From Hesseltinella vesiculosa (Eukaryota; Mucoromycota; Mucoromycetes; Mucorales; Cunninghamellaceae): DNA of 64,000 nucleotides. Position 1 is the stretch's first letter. Each line of letters starts with the position of its first letter. Made by a program: the position numbers and the translations under genes. Below the pieces are notes generated by a model that saw nothing but the letters and a program-made list of their open reading frames with translations, ran no database searches and had not been told where the DNA came from. The stretch covers positions 1,054,001 to 1,118,000 of the forward strand of contig MCGT01000004.1 of NCBI GenBank assembly GCA_002104935.1, in the 5' to 3' direction. Positions 48,472 to 59,395 of the stretch are shown piece by piece.

Positions 48472-50419
48472 TTATTTACTATTCACAGAGGCGCCACTGG
48501 GGTTGGAATCGTCGGCCATCTTCCAGACCCACCAAGGGCCGCCATAATCTTCATCGCCCCAGCGACCACAGATGCCCATGGGCAGAGCAAAGCGGCCAGA
48601 GTATTCCCAGGTTTCGCCGGATTCGATATAGGTTTTTTCCCAAGTGACTTGGCCGTCTTCGGTGTCATCGATCAGCCCGACCACCGTAAAGCTGCCCAAG
48701 TTGTCGACACCGGTGCCTTCGAACTTGGTCAAGGGGCACTGTTTCAGATGGCGATGAGGGAAGGCTGGCTGGGGGACGGCAGCCGAGCGGTCGTTCCTTC
48801 GCTGGCGCTTGCGGCCATGATCAAAGGCATGCTCGTGACCAGAAGGGGGAATGGCACTTGACGACCAGCGGGAGGGCCAAGGGGTGTGTTGGGTGGAGGA
48901 AGAGGCGGCCACGACGGAAGCGGCGGTGGAGGTGGAGATCAAGAAGCTGGAAGAAGCGGCCGTGGTCACTTGCTGACCCTCTTCCAACGGCACAATCCTC
49001 AGGGACATGCGCATGGGGCCATCAAACCAGTCTTCGGTCGTCACGTTGTTGGCTTGTTCGTCTTCCGGGTCAATAAAGGAGTAGTAGCCCAGCCATTCGC
49101 CTTGGATATGGTGCGCTTCGCTGACAAAGTGAGTGGAGGAGGCAAATCCAGAGTCGGCATAGATGTTGATGGACGGCAGGGTGGTGACATGCTCCGCCCA
49201 GGAGTGCGGCGCATCCATGTCCGAGTTGATAAACAGATTACGCTCATATCGGCGCAGGTATTCGACATCAAACATTTCCGATTGCAAAGGGAACAGCGGG
49301 ATGGGGATGCAGGACGGGATGGCATTGTACAGAGACGGATGGGAGGCAAAAAAGGTGGCAAAGAAAAGATGGAGGGCAGCAGCTGGTGCATCCAGGGCAG
49401 GGTAAAAGGTGAGTGGCAAGGCATCGTCCGGGAGGGTTTCGTTGACTTGTTGGGACGAGGCATGGAAGCGGCGCAGCGGCATATGCTTGGTGATGAGCGA
49501 GTCAGCAGCGTCAAAGTTGTAGGCAAAGCTACTCAGTTCGTCAGAAACAATGCGACCATGGATGGTATCTATAGAGGAGGCTTGCGTCAGGAGAGGCGTG
49601 CGAAAATGACTGGTGATACTGAAATCTAGTGAAATGGGCATTTTAAAAAAAAAAAAAAAAAGGAAGCGTGAGCCTCAATTTGCAAAATAATACTAAGAAC
49701 AATAAAATTACCATAGTTGACCAATAATGAGAGAATGGGCAAGACGACTGGGTACAGCCTTCGATCACGATGCTGATCCAACTGGAAAGCAGCAACAGCT
49801 GCCACTTGGACTTGGTGGTTAAGCAAGTGCGCCATGTTCCTTTCATCTAAAAGATCGCCCAAAAAGAGTAAGTTAAATAAGCTCTCTCTTTTTAATGATC
49901 ACGCAACACAATCACCCTTTCCAAATATTGGTCGCACCTGCCACCAATAAAAAACAAAGTCCGTTTGCCCCACCAAACCTCCAAAAAAAAAAAAAAAATA
50001 GGCTTACCATGTTCTGTGATCATATCCCACACAATTTCCCATTGGATCTTGCCCAATAGAGCTTCATTGGTAGGCTGGGAGGCAAAGGATAGACAGGTAT
50101 GGAGAGCCTTGCAGCGTAATTTGATGACTTTCTGCCAATTCCACCTATGAAGCTGACGTCGGTAAATGGCCAAGGTATCAAAGCGCTGCCTAAACGCTTG
50201 AGGCCAAAGGGTATAGAGTCGCCAAGGATCGCGGTGAATCAGGCTGAACAAGTATCGATTGCATTTCGACAGTTCAATCAGTGAATGAGGATAGAGATTC
50301 GTAGGTGATGTGTCTTTAGCTACTTGAGTGACAATATGCTGAATGAGTTCTTTTGGTAACATCAATAAGCGACAAGTCGTAGGTGAATGTTGATTAAGCC
50401 AACGTCGTTCCAAATCCAT
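48472..50419 (-). CDS. F-box protein with beta-rich C-terminal domain
   Basis: Probable substrate adaptor of an SCF ubiquitin ligase. Exons 50008-50419, 49712-49846 and 48472-49625 join in phase to 566 residues. The F-box is near residues 18-60 (LMLPKELIQHIVTQV...LIELSKCNRYLFSLIHRDP). The middle contains long helical stretches. The C-terminal 200 residues alternate Trp/Gly/Tyr strands (GEWLGYYSF, GSFTVVGLIDDTEDGQVTWE, WEYSGRFALPMGICGRWG), like the lipocalin-like domain often found after fungal F-boxes. A low-complexity Ser/Ala insert sits inside it. The substrate is unknown. The open frame upstream of 49625 includes an intron and should not be used as the start. Confidence 0.8.
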
Positions 50420-52031
50420 GTTTGTGAAATGTTTTTCTTTTTTTTAAAAAAAATATTGCAAGAGTAATAAAATAAAATGTAGAGCAACAACAACAATAAC
50501 AACAACAAAAATAAAGAATGAGTGATAAACAGATTTTAATGAAGAGAGCTAGAGAAGAAAAAGGAAGAAGCCATAAAAAAAGGAGTGGTAAAAAAAAAAA
50601 GGACCTTTAGACCCTTCTAAAAACGAATTGGACCACCCAAAAAAGGGAAAGGCCCGCTCAAGTCTTTTTTTTGCATTTTGCGTTGGGCAGTTTTGACCAA
50701 TCATTTGAACGATCTCCAGATTCGCTCCAAGGATTGTTTTGCTCATCTTTCGTTTGATTCACCCACTCTCTCTTTGCACTGCAGATTGGAATATGAAACT
50801 TTCAACCCTCCACCGCCACAGGCTGTTCCAAAATTATGCCAACAGGTTCTTTTCCATCTTTTTTGAATGGTTGAGTTTTCCTTTTTATGCTTGCTTTTCA
50901 TTGGCACATTTTTTTGGATCTTCCAAAACACAAGCGGGCTATGAAATGTGAAAAAAACATCTGCTTTTCGTGTCACTCGAGTTCCAATCCAACCTCAATA
51001 GGGACTCTGTGGTCATTTTTGAAACGATGCATTAAGAACTATCCAGGCCATGACAGCACAGCCTAAAAAGAAAAGGTTCATCATTCAACGGCAAAGGAAA
51101 AAAAATTTTGTTCATAAGCCAGCGTCACTGCACGGATGTTTATTTCTTTTATGGGAGCACATGTGTCCCGTTGGCGAATCCCTGGAACCATGCGTTTCCA
51201 AAAAAAAAACCATCCGCTCTTTTTTCAAAAAAAAACAATTGACACCCCCTGGATGTATTTGGACGCTGGGTCATCTAGGTTATGATCTTTCTCTCACTTT
51301 TTTTTTTTAGTGCTGTTTCACCCTGAGAGCTAATCCACATTTACACATTTCTAAAAAAAGTGAGCACGCACTTACCATTTTTTTTTAAAAAAAATAAATA
51401 AATAAGAGTCACTGTGCTAGCCAGCCATGCAACGGTACATGTTCAGAGGTAGTCAACAAGACCTGGCTACGCAGTATGGCTCGGTTTCAGTCCGGCCAAG
51501 AGAAGGGAGGGATTTGCGGGGGGGGGGGGTTGGTGCGGTTGCCTGGCCGGGCCAAGAAGATGGCGTTCCAGGCAGCAGCAAGCATGTTGCGGGAGGCATA
51601 TTGGTCGGGGTGTCAGTCTGTGTTGCGCGTGTTGCAGTTGCTGGACAGAGTTTGATCAGCCTCTCGACTGCTTGCAGGGACCGTCGTCGTGGTCTCAACG
51701 GGGGTATGGCGGATGTGGGAAGCCGAGGTGAGTCATGGTCCACTGAAGTGGTGCTGCTGTTAGGGGTGTAGTGGTTGTCGTTTACTTTTCCTTGGAAAGC
51801 CCGTCACGGGACACGAGGCAGGTAAATTCGACGGAGACCTCTGGGACTTGCATGATTTGAGAAGCAGTGCCTGTTGGAGGGAGCAGGACAGGCTGAAAGC
51901 ACTTGGCTGGTCATGTACTCGTCGATGTCAACCAACGAAACAAAAAAAACAAAAAAAGACCTAAAAAAAATTCCTGTTTATTTTTAAACCGATGGAAGCG
52001 GGAGAAAGGGAGAGGGGTATATGTATGGATA
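50420..52031. other. 1.6 kb gene-poor spacer
   Basis: Between the F-box gene start and the stop of the Trp-rich protein gene. The stretch 51427-51771 is GC-richer with open frames on both strands, but neither has a recognisable domain or supporting splice context. The rest is AT-rich with A/T runs. Confidence 0.45.
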
Positions 52032-53723
52032 TCATGCAGTTTTTGCTTTTTTGGCCTTGAGGCCGTCGGCCTGTTGTTGCGACCAATCGTTCAAGGTGCG
52101 GTCCAGTGACGCAAACACTAGCGCCCAATGTTCACCGAGGATGCCATGGAACTGCTCTAGGGTGTGGCGAAGACGAGACCAATCCAAATGAAGCTGGAGT
52201 TGTTGCCACGTGATCACGAGCTGCTGACACACAGCCGGCAAGTAGTGCTGAACCAGGGACTGTACATGCATGGTCGCGGCTGTAAAAAGTGCCCAGGAGT
52301 GGCGGAACCAGGATTGCATACCAGTGACCAGGAGTGGCAGCACGCGGCCGAGCTGGCTGTTGACCAAGCGGAGGGCATTTGCAAGCCAAGCGCCGAGAGG
52401 GGTCCACGGCAGATGACTCAACACGGCGCGCCAGCATCGACCAAGAAAGGGTAAAAGCGTGGAATTCTGCCAATGGTCCACTGCCCAAGCGACCACACGT
52501 TGATAAATCCGAGCGAGTTGCGGCTGCATCACCTTCCAATAGCCTTGCCACAGAGGGACGAGGACGCCATCCACAAAGCCTTGGCACACTTGCGCGGTCC
52601 AAGCAGCCACACGCCGGACATTGGCAACAAATCCATGCGCCACAGCTGCACAGCTGTGCAAAAGCCATTGGCACGGTGCTGACTGCAAGACCCACAGAAC
52701 ACCATCACCTGTCCACAAGCACACACGCGTCAGGCCAAGCAGCAAGGGCGAGCACACCACCAGCCCTGCATGGACTAGTTGAGGGACGACCACATGGCGG
52801 CACCAGCCTAGGCATTGGCCCGTCCAGGTGACAACTTGCGTGCTGGCCACCCATGCCACGGCTGCCGGCAAAGCTTCCAGGACCAACCATCGAATGTCTT
52901 GATAGGTCGCAACCAAACCAGAACGGACCCCACTGAACACCAGCTTGAGCAGGTGAGTGATCTGTACCAGCGGTTGCCAGCACAGATCATGGGCCATGGT
53001 TGCCAAGGCCATGCCCAATTGCTTCCAATCATGGCCTTGTCGGAAGGAGCGCCAGGCCTGGGCCATCACGGACACGGCTCGGGCCGCGCCTTGGTAAGCT
53101 TCATACACATTCAAAAAAAAGACGTCCAGAGCAGCGATACAGGCCGGCACTGTATGCTCCTTCCAGTGCTGCGTTTTGGCTTGGCACCAAGGTTGGCCGG
53201 TCACAGCCCACCACACTTCCAGGTCGTCCAGTCGTTTGGGAAGCCGCACCGTCACCAGATCAAAAAGCCACGCATCCAACTTTGGAGCGGCTCGTTCGGC
53301 AGCAAGGAGGCTGTAGTACAGGCCAGATCGCAACGTGTCTAGCAATAGCCGCCCAGCCAAGTAAGCAACAGCCATAGGTGCCATCAAGATATATTGCCAC
53401 AGGGACAAGCGTTGGGGGTGATCCGATGGTTGATCGCGATCGGCCGTGCCCGACTGGCCATTGTCTTTGGGCAATGATGGGGATGGCGGTGGGGACAATG
53501 GTTTGTCGTTGTCGGCCTTTGGCGGGTTGTTGCAGCGGGATCCAATGTCAGGTTGGGTGGGCGGCTGTTGCTGAGCAGATGTCATGGCAAGGTGCTTGTC
53601 CTGCGGATCGGTGTCATGGACTGTGGATGCAAGCTGCTTCTTTCGCCAGGCTGGGAAATCCTTCAAGAGATACCATACAACAAACGCCACGATGCAAACA
53701 GATAACAGAAACTGATAGGACAT
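52032..53723 (-). CDS. Unknown Trp-rich, membrane-anchored protein
   Basis: Intronless, 563 residues; I do not recognise the family. An N-terminal hydrophobic segment (LLSVCIVAFVVWYLL, residues 5-20) looks like a signal anchor. A Pro/Gln-rich linker of about 80 residues follows. From residue 105 to the end the protein is built of many amphipathic, Trp/Leu/Val/Ala-rich helical stretches, often about 30-40 residues apart, with few charges on one face. The C-terminus is basic (LKAKKAKTA). Low sequence complexity is not the explanation, since the composition is even and codon bias is strong. A lipid-droplet or membrane-surface coat role is a guess. Confidence 0.75.
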   Translation of the reverse strand: MSYQFLLSVCIVAFVVWYLLKDFPAWRKKQLASTVHDTDPQDKHLAMTSAQQQPPTQPDIGSRCNNPPKADNDKPLSPPPSPSLPKDNGQSGTADRDQPSDHPQRLSLWQYILMAPMAVAYLAGRLLLDTLRSGLYYSLLAAERAAPKLDAWLFDLVTVRLPKRLDDLEVWWAVTGQPWCQAKTQHWKEHTVPACIAALDVFFLNVYEAYQGAARAVSVMAQAWRSFRQGHDWKQLGMALATMAHDLCWQPLVQITHLLKLVFSGVRSGLVATYQDIRWLVLEALPAAVAWVASTQVVTWTGQCLGWCRHVVVPQLVHAGLVVCSPLLLGLTRVCLWTGDGVLWVLQSAPCQWLLHSCAAVAHGFVANVRRVAAWTAQVCQGFVDGVLVPLWQGYWKVMQPQLARIYQRVVAWAVDHWQNSTLLPFLGRCWRAVLSHLPWTPLGAWLANALRLVNSQLGRVLPLLVTGMQSWFRHSWALFTAATMHVQSLVQHYLPAVCQQLVITWQQLQLHLDWSRLRHTLEQFHGILGEHWALVFASLDRTLNDWSQQQADGLKAKKAKTA

Positions 53724-53941
53724 GGCTAAGGTATATCAAGTAATACGAAAATAAAAATGGAAAGAGATGCTGAAGTACAATGAAAAAAAAACGGGTGGCA
53801 AGAAAAAGACAAGAGAAGCCAAGCTTTTTTCTTCGGCATTTGAAACGCCACGGCCATTTTTAATTGTAGTTTTTTTTTTTTTGTTTTTGCATGAAAAGGT
53901 GTATGAAGTGGGTTTGTGATTGTTTATCAAGATGAGAGAGA

Positions 53942-55656
53942 CTATGAGGGGGTGCCAACATTGCTTGTTGAATGGTTTCTTGAAATAGAACCTCGTCTTT
54001 TTGACCGTTTGAATCGATTTTCTCGGCGAAGCCGTCTGATAAAAAAAAAAAAAGCGGAGTGAGTTTGGCTGTGTTCCACCCTTTGGTCCTCCCTACCTAA
54101 TGTTGCGTTCTTGGGCAATGGAGATCTTTTCCAGCTCGTCGTTGGACAACACATCCAGCTGAGGGGTCCATTCTCCGGCGGTTTCAATGGGCCGAAAGGC
54201 AGAAGGCAACGAATCTTTGACGGTTCCTTCTGACACGTACTGTGATGAGAAAAAGGTGAGGATGCTGACCAGAGGGAAACATGTCTTTTACGTACATCTT
54301 CTACCAGCTGGCGCTTATATCGGTACACTTGTTCACGGATGGCATGGGCAATCATCGGTACAAATTCACCTCCCAACCCCATTTCTGCCGCCAGCTGGCG
54401 ACTGAATTCTTCGGGCGCCTTTGTGTTGACGTTGACCAGATCCCATTCAAAATGGTCTGTAAAGTTGACTTTACCGATCTGCAAATCCAGCTAGGAAAAC
54501 AAAAGAAGGATCGCCCAGGACCGTGTCAATCGACATCCTTTTTTTTTTTTTCACGGGTTTACATTGATATCCACACGCATCTGATCTTCCATAGGCAAGT
54601 TTGTGGCATGGATGACTTCGAAATCCGTGACTTGCAGACGAATGGCATCGGCAATGCTGTTGGCGAATCGGTAAGTTTCCAACCCTACGTCTTGACACAG
54701 CGTCTCAGCAAACATGTCGGGTGTCAACCAGGGCTCTGTCATTCAAAAAATAAAAAATAAATGGTCAACACCAACGTCGAAAATGATCCTTTTTTTTTTT
54801 TTTTTGCTCTACCATTCAAGTTCCATAAAAAGGTATCTCGCAACTTGAACTCTTCCAGATCCAGATCCAAGCGAATGGGGACTAAGATTTCAGGTGCATT
54901 GGCTGCACACTCACGGTTGCTCTGGGTAGGATAGTGATGTGATTTGATATAGGGTGTCTTGAGCAGGCTGGGGTCTTGTTGGACATGGCCGACTGGTAAA
55001 GGGGTGGCAGAGGCGTCTTGTAGGTCGGTGGTTGGGGGAAGAGGTGGGAAGACCTGGGTGGTGGAGATGGCGTTGTCATCCACTTTGCTGGTCACTTCGT
55101 CAAAATCGTCTTCATCGCCAGTGTCGTCCTGGGCGCTGGTGTAGCGTGTCCGAAGGCTGCGCTTGTTGTTCACGTAACTAATGGGGACCACGAGGGCGTT
55201 ATCTTCCGAGAGGCGAAGGCGGGTGGCATAGGTCGAGTAGAATGCTTGTGGCTGATTCACTGGAAGCTCAGAGTCGACAGGATAGAGCTTTTCAGACATG
55301 GTGATGGGCTGCAGCACTTGAATGGTGGGGGGCGGCCGATGATAATAAAGAGGCATGGGCTGGTATTGATTGGAGAAGATGGAGGGCTGCTGTCCTTGAG
55401 GGGGTTGAGGATGCATAGGTGCGTTCGAAGGCATCTGGAGTGACTGTGATGGTGGTGATGTCGTGGACGGTGGATAGGAAGTTTGTTGCTGCGAGGATCC
55501 TTGCTGCTGGCGGATGGCTGTTGATCGTTGGTCGTTGGCAGGTTCTGCTTCAGTAGTCATGCCGCTCTTGTATTTTGGACCTGTTACCCAGCGGATCGTT
55601 GGATTCTGTGCTGTTGGTCCCGTGTAGGTGCGATTGTGAATCGAGTCGTTTGCCAT
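53942..55656 (-). CDS. SNF5: SNF5/SFH1 chromatin-remodelling subunit
   Basis: Core subunit of SWI/SNF- or RSC-type remodellers (SMARCB1 family). Exons 54813-55656, 54563-54735, 54296-54490, 54097-54239 and 53942-54035 join to 482 residues. The N-terminus is Gln/Pro-rich. The SNF5 domain (about 255-410) carries the two imperfect repeats typical of the family: LVPIRLDLDLEEFKLRDTF and LDLQIGKVNFTDHFEWDL, each followed by a helical part (SIADAIRLQVTDF; EEFSRQLAAEMGLGGEFVP). The C-terminus is basic, with SIAQERNIRRLRREN. Whether it is the SWI/SNF or RSC paralogue cannot be decided from this window. Confidence 0.92.
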
Positions 55657-56018
55657 GATGCTTATTTTTTTGTTTTGCTGTGAAGAAAAGAAAGAAAGAA
55701 AAAGGTTAACAATCTAGAGTATATGGAGAAAGATTATGGCCATGAAGCACCATGTTGCGCCAGATCCTACCAATAAAAACCCCCCAATGTGTCTAGTCCA
55801 AGAATGAAATCCAAAAACACGAGAAGAGGTACAAGAAACAAGAAAAGAGAGGCTCTTTTTTTTTTTTTTTTTTTTGAAAGACCGGTTTTTTTTTTTTTTT
55901 GTTCAGAGACAGTAGATTTTATTCGCTAAAGATGATAGAGGAGGGATTTTTTTGAGCTTATTACAAAACGCACCTATCAACAGGCATCTATTGCCTGGAA
56001 TATTGGTAGAGGGGAGGA
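55657..56018. other. SNF5 upstream / Fanzor downstream region
   Basis: Spacer between the SNF5 start and the Fanzor stop. Contains a 19-nt T-run then a 14-nt T-run around 55857-55900 and a perfect hairpin at 55981-55997. It is the place where a Fanzor guide RNA would be expected, but that is only positional inference. Confidence 0.45.
55981..55997. other. Hairpin downstream of Fanzor stop
   Basis: CAGGCA-tctat-TGCCTG, a perfect 6-bp stem with a 5-nt loop, ends 22 nt before the Fanzor stop codon (downstream in gene sense). It could be part of a right-end/omega-RNA structure or a terminator hairpin. Confidence 0.45.
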
Positions 56019-59011
56019 TCATAGGAGGGGATGAGATGGCTTCTGGAAAGGAGGAGGCAGTTTCCGGTCCCTAATATAATACTTGGAGAGTCGATGGATG
56101 TTGTTGGCCGAGTTCTTGTCACGACTCCAAACTGTACGACAACTTTTACATGCTTGTACACTGTGAAGCTTTGTTGACTTGACTTGGACACATTCCAATT
56201 CACCCCAGCAACGGCTGCATTTTTTAGAGGTATTGTGCTCATTGATTTCGGCCACAAACAACAAATCGTTGACGGCCGCCGCCTTGAATACTTTGTAGGC
56301 CCGCTTGGCAAGGCCAGCAGGGCAGCTTCTGAAAGCCGTTCGCCCAAAGGATCGCCAGCCATTACCAAAGACGACCAGATTCAATGGGTCGTAGTTCGGA
56401 CAGGGTCCCAGGGGTTTCCACTTGCGACTATTGTCACGCCATTCGCTACGTAGGCCATCATCTTCAGAGTCTTTCATGTCATGGCGTTTCTTCAATTCTG
56501 GCCAACCATCTGAGGATTGGTCGCCTTGCTCTGGCTGGTCCCAAGGGAGAATGGCATAGGGCCAGTCACTAAAGGAAAGCGGAAAAAAAAAAAAAGGCTG
56601 AATATGCTTGACCCCTCCTCCCCCATTTTTTTTTGTTGCTTTACCCTCGTTTGACATGGGGCATCCTTTTGGGGCGAGTTCTTGGCTCGGTACGGCGGGC
56701 TTTGCGCCTGTGTCGCTTGCGTATGGCCTTTGGGTTTTGTATTTCTTCCGGGGCGTATTTCTTGCCGCCACGGAGAAACATGTTGATGATTTCAGCATCC
56801 GCCCGCTGTCTTCCCATGTAATTGCGCATTCGGAGATCAGCCACATTGTCTTGGTAAAAATGGTCAAAGGTATCTGCATGTTGTAGTACATACTCGACAT
56901 GGGCAAAGTACGTGACAAGATGAGCCGTTTTGGTGGAGGGAATCGCAGATTCCAAGGCATGGATGTCGATGAGTGTTTGCTCCTTGTGCTTGACCTTCAT
57001 TTCCTTGAGCGTGCGGCGGGTGTTCTTGTAGCCTGCGATTGTATAGTATTCAGCAGCAGACATCGACCGATATTCATGGCTGTTCTTGTAGAGCAAGGAA
57101 TTGGCGTCGCGAGGGTTTTCGCGATGACTGGCTTCTTCGGGGTTGTCCGAGCCGTCCGACGCCACAAACACGTTCTTCATCCCAGGATCCAAGCCCCACA
57201 AACGTATGAGATGCTCATCGCCAGCTTCGAAATCCTTGAGTGACAGTTCTGGCATCTGTGGATCAGAAGGTAGACGCCTTGCCTTTACGAGATCACAACC
57301 AAAACCATCGGTCTTGATATATAATAGTGCCCTAGAGGAGAGAGGGGAGGGAAGGTCAGCCAGTTTTTTTTTTTTTTTTTTTTTCATGGAGGAACCTTAC
57401 TTTGCACGGGACACGCTTTTTAAATTGAAAACACGGTCGATCTTGACGCCACCCGGCATTGGGATTCGGGCAGAGGCAAACAAGGCGGCCAAGGTGACTT
57501 TGTTCAGGCAGATGTATTTGCGGGTCAGGGTGGACTGAGGACACAGCGAGAAGGATTTGGTATGCTTAAAGCGGGTGGAGCAAGCAGGGAAGAAGCACTG
57601 AGTCAACGGCACCGACTTGTTATCTTGTAAATAAGCATTGGTATTAGCAATTTGGGCACGGGTGTCGTGGATGAGGTGTTGAAGCTGCTCAATAGCGTCG
57701 CCAGAGAGATACGGCAGGCGACTGTGGTCAAAGGCTACGCCGGGCTGGTTGATCACGGTGCAAAGGGTGTTGGCGATGTTGTGGCGGCGGTGGCGACCAA
57801 GCTCTGACCAGCCAGGGATGTCGGCAGCGACTTGATGGGCCCAAACCATGGTGACAGACGAGGCGGGCTGATCGCTCAAACGCGCAGCAGTGTCTTGGTT
57901 GAAGGATTCAAACAAACGAAGGATGCGGAACATCAAGGTCAGCCAGAGCTCGGGGCGAATGTTGATCAGGCTCTTGTTCAGCTGAAAGTCACCATAGTCC
58001 ATGTTGCTCATCTTGATATCGGCGTCTTCCAACACGTTGTAGATCTTGTCCAAAGTGGCTTGATCCCCCATGGTGGGGCAGTTGGCAAAATACTCGCAGG
58101 CTTGCAGGACGGCTTGGCGAGTGTGGATCAGCTGTTCCTTAATGCGGCGTTTTTTGGCGCGACGGTGGGCATCATCAAAGTCGTCGCACAGGTCAGCCAC
58201 CATGTCATAGCCATCATAAATCAAGTAAACCTGCGTCAAGTCGATCTTCAGGGTGTCGATGGCCCTGATCACATGGCTATCTAGACCATCCCGGTCCAGG
58301 TGGGTAGGCCAAATGGGGGGGAATTTTTCATCAAATGCCACGCTTTCAATGACGAACGTTGCCACTTGCTGCAACTGACCAATGCTGTAGTGCTGAACCA
58401 CCGGGAAAAAAAAAATGAGAAAAAAAAAAAAAAAGATGTCTACTTACTGGGAGTTCCAGACACAAGCGATGCACAACCAAGCGATGCAAGAGAGGAATGG
58501 CATTGTCCAACACATGGGCGCGCATGGCGGTACTCCAGGCCTTGGCACTGGTCATCAGCGTGAACGGGAAGAGATGCCCGTCGCCAAAAGGTGCATGGGT
58601 CTTGAGGGGAGGGAACTTTCGGATCATTTCATGTGTGAAGGATTGCAGCTGAAGGGCCACGTCATCTACCGCCAACAGTGGGCTGGTCACCGGTCGACCC
58701 AGCAGAATCTTGTACACGGCCAAGACAAACTTGCTCGAGAAGAAGGCAGGCGGCACGCGTCTTGGCAAAGTCGTGCCAGACGACGGATCAAGCTTGGCCA
58801 ACAAGAACATGGAGATCACCTTTTCAGCATTGCGCATCAACCGACGATTGAAGTCGAGAAGGGTTGACAGCCCAGTCTGGAATTGCTGCCTTGGCGAGCG
58901 GCCATTAGAGAGCGTGCAGGTAGTTGGCAACTTCAACACACTGGCCATCGAGCGCTTCACTGTGCAAAACAGTTCTGGTTTCTCATCGTCTTCGTCATCT
59001 CCGTCCATCAT
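56019..59011 (-). CDS. Fanzor (eukaryotic TnpB-like RNA-guided nuclease)
   Basis: Exons 58448-59011, 57401-58392, 56645-57331 and 56019-56568 join in phase to 930 residues. The RuvC-like core is recognisable: RuvC-I in RLWGLDPGMKNVFVA (Asp567), a candidate Glu (855 or 858) in VAEINEHNTSKKCSRC, a Cys4 zinc finger (Cys865, 868, 888, 891), and RuvC-III in WSRDKNSANNI (Asp898). The E-x-x-T-S-K-x-C context before the zinc finger is the Fanzor-type arrangement. The large N-terminal half is helical, as expected for the guide/target-binding lobes. No internal stop, so the copy looks intact. Known Fanzors cut DNA guided by an omega RNA from the same locus. The start (ATG 59011) is 78 nt from the adjoining element's end. 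Confidence 0.88.
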
Positions 59012-59088
59012 CTTGTTACGAAAGACAAACAGACGAAAGGAGAGAGATAAACAAAAGTAAAGAGGGTGGGAAAAAAAAAACACAAGGA

Positions 59089-59101
59089 GGGCGCAAACGA
59101 A
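59089..59101 (+). repeat. Left terminal inverted repeat
   Basis: GGGCGCAAACGAA; matches the reverse complement of 61738-61750 at 11 of 13 positions. Confidence 0.5.
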
Positions 59102-59115
59102 CGGGTCATTTCCGG

Positions 59116-59284
59116 CTTAACGATTTTCACCTCCATCTTACCGATTTTCTTGTGCCACCTTACCGATTCTGACGATAGACCTTACCGATTTCTCCTCTAT
59201 CTTATTGATTTTCACGTCCATTTTACCGATTTTCTTCTTTACCTTACCGATTTTCATTGCCCACCTTATCGATTCTGATGACTG
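59116..59284 (-). repeat. Left subterminal array of 21-22 bp repeats
   Basis: Eight copies of the core CTTACCGATT (three exact CTTACCGATT, others one or two changes) at 59116, 59137, 59159, 59181, 59201, 59222, 59243 and 59264, spaced 20-22 bp. Spacer tails match the reverse complements of the right-array tails (for example TTCTTGTGCCAC and CTGACGATAGAC at 59147-59180). The array is more diverged than the right one. Confidence 0.85.
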
Positions 59285-59395
59285 AAACGGAGCCAGGTAA
59301 CCAGTTTTTTTTTTTTTCTTTAAACTCACGATTTTAAAGATTACAATCTCTTTAGCTTTTTAATTCCACCGCAACATAAACCAGGAACCGATCTC

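Noticed and set aside
51427..51771. GC-rich open frames on both strands
   Set aside because: No domain, no conserved pattern, no convincing start or splice context; kept only as a note in the spacer.
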